From assembly GCA_017694255.1 (NCBI GenBank), contig JADINC010000047.1, forward strand, positions 1-5,200: a DNA stretch of 5,200 nucleotides. Reading direction: 5' to 3'. Shown in pieces: positions 1 to 5,200 of the stretch. The DNA is from Candidatus Enterousia avistercoris (GTDB lineage Bacteria; Pseudomonadota; Alphaproteobacteria; Rs-D84). The position numbers and the translations under genes were made by a program. How positions within the stretch are numbered: the stretch's first letter is position 1; every line of letters starts with the position of its first letter. Below the pieces are notes generated by a model that saw only the letters and a list, made by a program, of their open reading frames with translations, had not been told where the DNA came from and did not search any database.

Positions 1-1618
1 CCATTATACCCGCCGGCGTCATTCCTGGTATGCGTGACAGGTCGGCAATATTTTCCGGTCGCGCCGCGGTCAGTTTTTCAACCAGTTCATTGGTCAACCC
101 TGGCAAATTTTTATAATCAAAATGTGTGGGGATTTTTAATTCTGCATCCCGCCGATATGCGGCAATTTCGCGTTCATTGCGCTGGATATAACCGGCATAG
201 AATGTATCGTTTTCGCGGATTTTATCGGCGCGATACGCGTATTTTTCATCCCGCGCGGCGACGTCCAGCATCCCCAGCACCACCGCCATATCACCCAGAC
301 GCGCAATTGCATTATCCGCACGCAGGCTTAATCTGTATTCTGCGCGTGACGAAAACATACGATACGGTTCATCCACCCCCAGTGTTGTAATATCGTCAAT
401 CAATACACCAATCATTGCGTTGGTTCTATCCAGTCGCAGCGGCGCCAACCCCAACGCGTGTGCGGCGGCATTTGCACCTGCAACAATACCCTGGGCGGCG
501 GCTTCCTCATACCCAGATGTTCCATTAATTTGTCCCGCAAAAAACAGCCCCGGGATGTCTTTTGATTCCAATGTATCGCGCAACGTGCGCGCGTCAATTG
601 CGTCATATTCAATCGCATAACCATAACGCACAACGCGCGCGTTTTCCAGTCCTGGGATCGTACGAATCCATGCATCTTGAATATCTGCGCCGAAACTGGT
701 GGAAATACCGTTGGGGTAAATTAAATCACTGTCCAATCCTTCGGGTTCCAGAAAAACATGGTGTGATGTATGTTCTGGGAAACGCATAACCTTGTCTTCG
801 ATACTGGGGCAATATCGCGGACCTGTGCCACGAATATCCCCATTATACATCGGCGCCGCCGATATATTTTCGCGTATTAAATCATGTGTTTTTTGTGTTG
901 TGTGTGTTATATAACATACTGCGTCATATTTATTATTCGGGTTTGGCGCACTGAACCAATCGTGTGGTGCGTCGCCTGGTTGTACTTCGCATACAGAATA
1001 ATCAATGGACGATTTATCAATACGTGCGGGCGTACCTGTTTTCAGTCGCATGATTTTAAACCCTGCCGCCGCCAGTGCGCCTGATATATTTTCATCTGCC
1101 GCCTGGTATTCGCCGTTGTCCATTATGCGTCCGGATGACACTTTTTCTGTGCCACGCGTAACCAGCCCATGCAAGAATGTCCCCGTGGTCAACACAATCG
1201 CCCGCGCATGATATTTGTCATTTATTATCTTGCGCGCGATATCTAATTTATCAACGGTTTCAAATGCGATATCCAGATTATTATATTCACCCAGAATTTG
1301 TGTTATTGCATCATGGTACAGTTTTCTGTCAATTTGTGCGCGCAATGCTTGGGTTGCTGCACCATGTGATGCATTCAGTGTGCGAAAGTGAATCCCCGCG
1401 GCGTCCGCCGCGCGACCCATGATTCCGCCCATTGCGTCAATCTCGGCCACCATTTGGGATTTACCGGGTCCCCCAATTGATGGATTACACGACATTGCAC
1501 CCAAATCAGACGCGCGTTGGGTAATCAACAATGTACGCGCACCACGGCGGGCTGCTGCTGCTGCGGCCTCGACCCCGGCGTGACCACCACCAATAACAAT
1601 AACATCAAATTCTGTCAT
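1..1618 (-). CDS. mnmG: tRNA uridine-5-carboxymethylaminomethyl modification enzyme MnmG (GidA), C-terminus beyond window
   Basis: MnmG is an FAD protein that works with the GTPase MnmE to install (carboxymethyl)aminomethyl groups at C5 of wobble U34 in certain tRNAs, in the cytoplasm. The frame is open from the ATG at 1616-1618 to the window edge: 539 codons plus one base. Family members have about 620-630 residues, so the C-terminal helical part that contacts MnmE lies outside. Visible motifs are the N-terminal Rossmann FAD site GGGHAG (residues 10-15), the SCNPSIGG signature with Cys44, LKTGTPARID, RYCPSIEDK with the second conserved Cys (Cys270), LEPEGLD, YPNGIST, AGQINGT (361-367) followed by SGYEEAAAQG, and EPYRMFSSRAEYRL. 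The start lies 3 nt after the fabG stop, with only a weak GGGA upstream, so translation is probably coupled to fabG. Residues 51-56 and the stretch around 80-90 depart from the usual GIGKGHLV and KGPAV motifs. The family call is very secure. Confidence 0.97.
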   Translation of the reverse strand, partial: MTEFDVIVIGGGHAGVEAAAAAARRGARTLLITQRASDLGAMSCNPSIGGPGKSQMVAEIDAMGGIMGRAADAAGIHFRTLNASHGAATQALRAQIDRKLYHDAITQILGEYNNLDIAFETVDKLDIARKIINDKYHARAIVLTTGTFLHGLVTRGTEKVSSGRIMDNGEYQAADENISGALAAAGFKIMRLKTGTPARIDKSSIDYSVCEVQPGDAPHDWFSAPNPNNKYDAVCYITHTTQKTHDLIRENISAAPMYNGDIRGTGPRYCPSIEDKVMRFPEHTSHHVFLEPEGLDSDLIYPNGISTSFGADIQDAWIRTIPGLENARVVRYGYAIEYDAIDARTLRDTLESKDIPGLFFAGQINGTSGYEEAAAQGIVAGANAAAHALGLAPLRLDRTNAMIGVLIDDITTLGVDEPYRMFSSRAEYRLSLRADNAIARLGDMAVVLGMLDVAARDEKYAYRADKIRENDTFYAGYIQRNEREIAAYRRDAELKIPTHFDYKNLPGLTNELVEKLTAARPENIADLSRIPGMTPAGIM

Positions 1619-1621
1619 TGA

Positions 1622-2350
1622 TTAAAAACGTCCCATACCACCATTTACATGCAAAACTTGACCATTGATGTACGATGCCGCATCTGATGCCAAGAACACA
1701 CATGCATACGCAATATCATCTGGTTCGCCAAAACGACCCGCCGGAATTTGTGCCAGGTACGATTTTTTCAATTCATCAGACAAAACATCTGTCATTGGGG
1801 TTTTAATAAATCCCGGTGCAATACAGTTTGCGGTGATTCCGCGTGATCCAACCTCTGCGGCAATTGATTTAGTCATTGCAATCATTCCGCCCTTGGACGC
1901 GGCATAATTCGCCTGGCCCGGGCCACCAATTGCGCCGATGATTGATGCCATATTAATAATACGACCACCACGATTTTTCATCATTGGCATAATAACCGCA
2001 CGACACATTTTAAAGCACGACCGCAGATTAGTATTTATAACATCATCAAATTGATCGTCCGACATACGCATCAACAATGTATCTTTTGTAATACCGGCAT
2101 TATTCACAACAATATCGATTTTACCCGCGGTATCAATTGTTGATTGTACTAAATCAATTGCACCGCCGTCCGACGCCAAGTCAATTGGAATTTTGATATA
2201 AGAATTATCAAATTGTGCATCTAATTTATCCATACTGCGCCCAGACACAACGACGGTTGCGCCGGCTTCTTTCATACGCTTTGCAATTGCGCCACCGATA
2301 CCACCGGTTGCGCCTGTGATTAATGCGACTTTGCCTGTTAAATCAAACAT
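1622..2350 (-). CDS. fabG: 3-oxoacyl-[acyl-carrier-protein] reductase FabG
   Basis: FabG is the NADPH-dependent reductase that converts 3-oxoacyl-ACP to 3-hydroxyacyl-ACP, the first reductive step of each cycle of type II fatty-acid synthesis in the cytoplasm. The protein has 242 residues, normal for the family (E. coli has 244), and is a classical short-chain dehydrogenase. It shows the nucleotide-binding TGATGGIG (12-19), NNAG (83-86), Asn108, catalytic Ser136 and the YxxxK pair Tyr149/Lys153, then the APGFIKTPMT loop, and it ends in LHVNGGM, typical of FabG. Many SDRs look alike, but the adjacent fabD and the near-standard FabG motifs make this identity strong. The ATG lies one base after the fabD stop (TAA-A-ATG), and a GGAG Shine-Dalgarno sits inside the last fabD codons. 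It is thus the second gene of a fabD-fabG pair and is followed almost at once by mnmG. No acpP or fabF follows, unlike many bacterial fab clusters. Confidence 0.96.
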   Translation of the reverse strand: MFDLTGKVALITGATGGIGGAIAKRMKEAGATVVVSGRSMDKLDAQFDNSYIKIPIDLASDGGAIDLVQSTIDTAGKIDIVVNNAGITKDTLLMRMSDDQFDDVINTNLRSCFKMCRAVIMPMMKNRGGRIINMASIIGAIGGPGQANYAASKGGMIAMTKSIAAEVGSRGITANCIAPGFIKTPMTDVLSDELKKSYLAQIPAGRFGEPDDIAYACVFLASDAASYINGQVLHVNGGMGRF

Positions 2351-2351
2351 T

Positions 2352-3227
2352 TTATATCTCCAATTTTTTTGCTGTCATATCTGGACATATGCGCGTTGTC
2401 AATCCTGTCAGAACTGCGCCTGGTCCAACCTCAATCGTTTCTGTAATACCCAATTCGTGCATTTTCAAGACTGATTCACGCCAATGCACGCCATGCGTGA
2501 TTTGATATACCAATGCCTCTTTAATTTCATCTGGATCAGACATCGGTGCTGCGGTTTTATTAGAAATTAAAATGGCTTTTGGCGTTTTGATTTCAATTTT
2601 TTCCAGCGCGGCGTGCATCTCTTCCGCCGCCGGTGCCTGGATTCTGCAATGAACTGGTACGGATAATGCCAACGGCATTGCGCGTTTGGCGCCGGCTTCT
2701 TTGGCGGCGGCCATGGTTGCCTCTACTACATCGCGCGCACCAGAAACAACAACCTGACCGGGGCAATTATCATTTGCAACATCACAATCTGTTTTTGCAC
2801 AAATATCGCGTACTTGCCCGATATCCAGCCCCAGTATCACGGCGGTCAATCCCGCACCAACCGGTACCGCACGCTGCATCGCATCACCACGCAGTCGCAA
2901 CAAACGCGCTGTATCACCAACCGACAGCGCGCCCGCCGCACACAGCGCGGTATATTCGCCCAAACTGTGTCCTGCAACATATTCTGTCAATGGAACGCCC
3001 GCCGCGCGTAACATCGCAATCGATACCGCCATAATTGCGGGTTGAACATTTGTGGTTAATGTTAATTCATCCATTGGACCATTAAAAATAATATCAGACA
3101 ATTTTTGATTTAGCGCATCATCCACTTCATCAAACACGGCGCGCGCGTCTGGATTGTTATCGTATAATTCTTTGCCCATACCAACGGCTTGCGAGCCCTG
3201 GCCCGGGAAAACCAGTATAGATGACAT
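2352..3227 (-). CDS. fabD: Malonyl-CoA:acyl-carrier-protein transacylase FabD
   Basis: FabD moves the malonyl group from CoA to the phosphopantetheine arm of ACP, supplying the extender unit for type II fatty-acid synthesis in the cytoplasm. It has 291 residues; E. coli FabD has 309. Visible hallmarks are the N-terminal FPGQGSQ (7-13) that helps form the oxyanion hole, GHSLGEY with nucleophile Ser88, Arg113 in RLRG (malonate carboxylate binding), SPG-like NCPGQVVVSG, VPVHC with the catalytic His193, Gln242 in the YQITHGVHW stretch, and EVGPG near the C-terminus. I chose the ATG at 3225-3227 because AAAGGAG lies 5 nt upstream and FabD proteins begin almost directly before the FPGQGSQ strand. 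An in-frame ATG at 3282-3284 would add 19 residues translated from the promoter region and is unlikely. The gene opens the fabD-fabG-mnmG run behind its own candidate promoter and operator. Confidence 0.97.
   Translation of the reverse strand: MSSILVFPGQGSQAVGMGKELYDNNPDARAVFDEVDDALNQKLSDIIFNGPMDELTLTTNVQPAIMAVSIAMLRAAGVPLTEYVAGHSLGEYTALCAAGALSVGDTARLLRLRGDAMQRAVPVGAGLTAVILGLDIGQVRDICAKTDCDVANDNCPGQVVVSGARDVVEATMAAAKEAGAKRAMPLALSVPVHCRIQAPAAEEMHAALEKIEIKTPKAILISNKTAAPMSDPDEIKEALVYQITHGVHWRESVLKMHELGITETIEVGPGAVLTGLTTRICPDMTAKKLEI
2358..2363 (-). promoter_or_regulatory. Shine-Dalgarno of fabG inside the fabD end
   Basis: TTGGAG on the minus strand is formed by the last Leu-Glu codons of fabD. 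Its GGAG core lies 7 nt before the fabG ATG. With one base between stop and start, ribosomes finishing fabD can readily begin fabG. Confidence 0.7.
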
Positions 3228-3232
3228 ATATA

Positions 3233-3239
3233 CTCCTTT
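3233..3239 (-). promoter_or_regulatory. Strong Shine-Dalgarno of fabD
   Basis: AAAGGAG on the minus strand lies 5 nt before the ATG at 3225-3227. It is the strongest ribosome binding site in the window, and it decides the fabD start against the in-frame ATG at 3284. Confidence 0.85.
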
Positions 3240-3240
3240 G

Positions 3241-3260
3241 ATAATTATCGGGATAATTAT
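3241..3260. promoter_or_regulatory. Perfect 9-bp inverted repeat overlapping the fabD -10 box (operator-like)
   Basis: The arms ATAATTATC (3241-3249) and GATAATTAT (3252-3260) are exact reverse complements separated by GG. The repeat overlaps five of the six -10 bases and the expected transcription start, and ends one base before the fabD Shine-Dalgarno. That is where a dimeric repressor would bind. It could also fold as a weak AU-rich hairpin in readthrough RNA from queH. I do not recognise it as the site of a known regulator. It lacks a GC-rich stem and a following U-run, so a terminator is unlikely. Confidence 0.5.
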
Positions 3261-3284
3261 AGAATTGAAACGCGCGATGCGCAA
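3256..3284 (-). promoter_or_regulatory. Candidate sigma70-type promoter for fabD-fabG-mnmG
   Basis: On the minus strand a perfect -10 box, TATAAT (3256-3261), lies 17 nt downstream of TTGCGC (3279-3284), which matches the first three bases of the -35 consensus. Transcription would start near 3249, giving a leader of about 22 nt before the fabD ATG. It sits in the only real intergenic gap of the window, directly before a strong ribosome binding site, which supports it. The -35 is weak, and start sites have not been measured. Confidence 0.6.
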
Positions 3285-3287
3285 ATA

Positions 3288-3860
3288 TTATCTGATGGGG
3301 ATAATTTTTTGATTATGTGCAGTATTTTTTTCGCGCGCTGGGCGGATTGAAAATTCGCACCCACAGTATTTTTGCCGATAAAAATCAGACGCACGATTAA
3401 TTTCGCACCGCAATTGTTCGTTCCATTTTATGGGTATGTATTCATCAGATAATACATCGTACCCTGCCCTATCTACTTGGGATTGGTCTTTATGGCGCGA
3501 TACACCAAAGACTGACGATACCGCGTCATATCCGTGTTCGGATGCCCACCGGCGCGCATATTCAAAGCGAAATTTAAAACATGCACTGCATCGCACACCG
3601 CGTTCTGGGGCATCTTCCATTCCGCGCACGGCATCACGCCACGCCGCATGGTCATATTCGCCAGTCGCGTATTTCACGCCCAGTTTTTCACAATATCGTA
3701 TCTGTTCCGCCAGTCTTTTGTCATATTCGGCGGCTGGGAATATATTTGGGTTAAAGAATAAAACGATAAAATCATCCACCCCCGGGATTTCCCCATCCGC
3801 TAATTCTTTTATCGCACCCGCACTGCATGGCGCACAACAAGACATCAGTACCAGTTTCAT
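3288..3860 (-). CDS. queH: Epoxyqueuosine reductase QueH (DUF208 family)
   Basis: QueH performs the last step of queuosine synthesis, reducing epoxyqueuosine to queuosine at wobble G34-derived positions of tRNAs with GUN anticodons. It is an iron-sulfur protein, unrelated to the cobalamin enzyme QueG that does the same reaction. The 190-residue product shows the family's cysteine pattern: SCCAPC (Cys8, Cys9, Cys12), ERGVRCSACF (Cys91, Cys94) and YRQKYCGCEFS (Cys166, Cys168), together with FFNPNIFPAAEYDKR and a SRHKD segment. The usual His before the first CC pair is Ser here. A tail of about 20 charged residues follows YCGC. The ATG overlaps the metG stop as ATGA, so it is probably translated by coupling from metG; upstream there is only a distant GGAAC. 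A 60-nt gap with a promoter separates it from fabD. Family assignment is secure; the exact reaction is inferred from the family. Confidence 0.93.
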   Translation of the reverse strand: MKLVLMSCCAPCSAGAIKELADGEIPGVDDFIVLFFNPNIFPAAEYDKRLAEQIRYCEKLGVKYATGEYDHAAWRDAVRGMEDAPERGVRCSACFKFRFEYARRWASEHGYDAVSSVFGVSRHKDQSQVDRAGYDVLSDEYIPIKWNEQLRCEINRASDFYRQKYCGCEFSIRPAREKNTAHNQKIIPIR

Positions 3861-5200
3861 TTGATATTATAAACAGTTCCAATTTCTGTATCCGCCGCCA
3901 GTTCGATGATATTGTCCGTGTCATCGCCCACACCCAATTCCGCGCCACTGCACATCATGCCATATGATTCAACGCCGGCGACAGTGCGCTGGGCAATAGG
4001 CTTTTTCGCGCCGGGTAATTTTGCGCCAACCGGTGCCAAAACACCAACCATCCCCGCGCGCACATTCGGCGCGCCACATACAATTTGTAAGTTATGATTT
4101 TCGCCATCATCAACGGTCAGAATATGCAAATCATCGCGCGTTGGGTGATTTTTTACCGCAACTATTTTCGCAACGATTGGCCGGGGCGTATCATCTGTTT
4201 TTGGCGCATATTGCGCGGTTAATTTTTCAACTGTTTCGTCATCAATACGCGTAAACAGATTTTCTGGTACGATGAATTTAGTACCATCCGCAACGCGTGG
4301 TGCATATTCATCTGGCCATGATAAATCCAATTCCGAATCCACAAATATATCGCGCATTCTTTCGGCTGCCCCCGGTATGAACGGCGCGGATACGCGTGCA
4401 TATAAATCAATTAATTGAAAGCATTGATTTAATACCGCGCCCGCTGCATCCATATTTCCATTTTTAACCAATGTCCATGGTTCACGCACGGTCATATATT
4501 CATTACCGATTGCGTACAGCCCGCGCAACGCAACAATTGCATTGCGGAATTCGCATGCGTCCAACGCATCCGTTAAATCGCGCAACTTTTCGTTAATTTG
4601 TTTTTCCAACGCCGCATCACGCGCACCCGCCATTGGTACTGTATCACCAAAGTTTTTATTTGTTAATTTGCAAACGCGCGATACAAAATTCCCCAACATC
4701 CCATTCAAATCTTTATTAACCGTATCCGCAAAACGCGTAAAAGTAAAATCTGTATCATCTGTTTCCGGGGCAGACGCAATCAGCGCATACCGCCATGCAT
4801 CCGCCGGTGCAATTGATAATGCATCTGTTAAAAACACGCCGCGATGTTGTGATTTAGAAAATTTGCCCCCTTCGAAATTCAGGAAATTCATGGATTTCAG
4901 CATATCGACAGTTTTCCAATTATCGTTCATTGCTAATTGTTGTTCTGGGAAAAACACTGCGTGGAATTTAACATTATCTTTGCCCATAAATTGTGCATAG
5001 TGCGTATCGTTATTTTTCCACCAAGACGCCCAGTCATCGGTCGCCGCCTGGGATATAGAAACATAGCCCCACGGCGCATCAAACCAAACATAGAAAACTT
5101 TGTTTTCATATCCAGGTTTATTAACGGGAATTCCCCACGGCAAATCGCGTGTTATTGATGTGTCATGCAATTCATCATTTGCCCAGCCCTGGGCAATTGC
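3857..5200 (-). CDS. metG: Methionyl-tRNA synthetase with C-terminal tRNA-binding domain, N-terminus beyond window
   Basis: This enzyme charges tRNA-Met with methionine using ATP. The frame is open to the window edge: 447 residues plus the TGA stop are visible, and the N-terminal HIGH half and any zinc knuckle are outside. Counting from the edge, FYVWFDAPWGY (36-46) is the family's catalytic-core signature, GKDNVKFHAVFFP follows, and the ATP-binding loop is GGKFSKSQ (111-118, KFSKS instead of KMSKS). The anticodon-binding helical domain shows GNFVSR with Asn171/Arg175 and EPW with Trp242, matching the anticodon readers Asn391, Arg395 and Trp461 of E. coli MetRS. Residues 341-447 (3860-4180) are an OB-fold tRNA-binding domain that closely resembles the one in the PheRS beta chain (VCGAPN, SYGMMCS, ELG, IIEL, IGT). 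KFSKS and the core wording resemble archaeal/eukaryotic-like MetRS more than the KMSKSLGN type. A TTG at 5168-5170 is internal, not the start. The stop overlaps the queH start. Confidence 0.96.
   Translation of the reverse strand, partial: AIAQGWANDELHDTSITRDLPWGIPVNKPGYENKVFYVWFDAPWGYVSISQAATDDWASWWKNNDTHYAQFMGKDNVKFHAVFFPEQQLAMNDNWKTVDMLKSMNFLNFEGGKFSKSQHRGVFLTDALSIAPADAWRYALIASAPETDDTDFTFTRFADTVNKDLNGMLGNFVSRVCKLTNKNFGDTVPMAGARDAALEKQINEKLRDLTDALDACEFRNAIVALRGLYAIGNEYMTVREPWTLVKNGNMDAAGAVLNQCFQLIDLYARVSAPFIPGAAERMRDIFVDSELDLSWPDEYAPRVADGTKFIVPENLFTRIDDETVEKLTAQYAPKTDDTPRPIVAKIVAVKNHPTRDDLHILTVDDGENHNLQIVCGAPNVRAGMVGVLAPVGAKLPGAKKPIAQRTVAGVESYGMMCSGAELGVGDDTDNIIELAADTEIGTVYNIK

Noticed and set aside
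1548..1566. Short GCT/GCA triplet run in mnmG.
   Set aside because: It encodes six alanines in the helix after the FAD-binding loop, a common composition there, and is too short to count as a repeat element.
1..1618. Possible broken or recoded mnmG, because only short scattered frames are evident at first sight in this third of the window.
   Set aside because: Translating the minus strand from the ATG at 1618 gives one uninterrupted frame to the window edge with all expected MnmG motifs. It simply has no stop inside the window.
3241..3260. Terminator after queH.
   Set aside because: The stem is almost all A/T and there is no U-run on the transcript side; AAAGGAG follows instead. An operator or weak hairpin is more likely.
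3228..3284. Longer fabD starting at the in-frame ATG at 3284.
   Set aside because: The extra 19 residues are encoded by the promoter, palindrome and ribosome-site bases and match nothing in FabD. The ATG at 3227 has an ideal Shine-Dalgarno.
3430..3864. Plus-strand open frame of 144 codons opposite queH, and a similar one of 152 codons at 4542-5000 opposite metG.
   Set aside because: Both are shadows of strongly conserved genes, have no recognisable protein features, and I saw no convincing ribosome site.
5168..5170. TTG as the start codon of metG.
   Set aside because: It lies in the middle of the synthetase, and the frame stays open and MetRS-like up to the window edge.

Overview
The window is almost entirely coding, and every gene lies on the minus strand, so transcription runs from high to low coordinates. 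In that order the genes are: methionyl-tRNA synthetase (metG, 5' end cut off by the window edge), queH (epoxyqueuosine reductase), fabD (malonyl-CoA:ACP transacylase), fabG (3-oxoacyl-ACP reductase) and mnmG (tRNA U34 modification flavoprotein, 3' end cut off by the window edge). All reading frames are intact. I see no tRNA, rRNA, CRISPR array, insertion sequence or phage gene. No stretch of 300 bases lacks a gene, and the only real intergenic gap is 60 nt, between queH and fabD.

The organism looks like an alphaproteobacterium, probably an uncultured lineage with a compact genome. MnmG carries a GRAADAAGIHFR segment and FabG ends in LHVNGGM, both of which resemble alphaproteobacterial homologues as I remember them. 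The spacing is very tight: metG and queH overlap by 4 nt (ATGA), one base separates fabD from fabG, and three bases separate fabG from mnmG. Composition is mixed: AT-rich words are interspersed with many CGCG runs, and I see no internal shift that suggests a recently acquired island. This placement is an inference from memory of homologues, not from a search.

The set mixes translation and lipid functions. MetG charges tRNA-Met. QueH and MnmG each act on the wobble base (position 34) of different tRNAs. FabD and FabG supply malonyl-ACP and carry out the first reduction in fatty-acid elongation. The short gap before fabD holds a well-formed promoter (TTGCGC, 17 nt, TATAAT), a perfect 9-bp inverted repeat overlapping its -10 box, and a strong Shine-Dalgarno sequence. 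fabD-fabG-mnmG is therefore probably also expressed as its own, possibly regulated, unit.

The main points of interest are three. MetRS has a C-terminal tRNA-binding domain that resembles the one in the phenylalanyl-tRNA synthetase beta chain, rather than the usual MetRS appendix. The fabD promoter has an operator-like palindrome. MnmG departs from its family in two conserved stretches near its FAD site. I found no convincing new multi-gene system; this is mostly a housekeeping region with unusual details.
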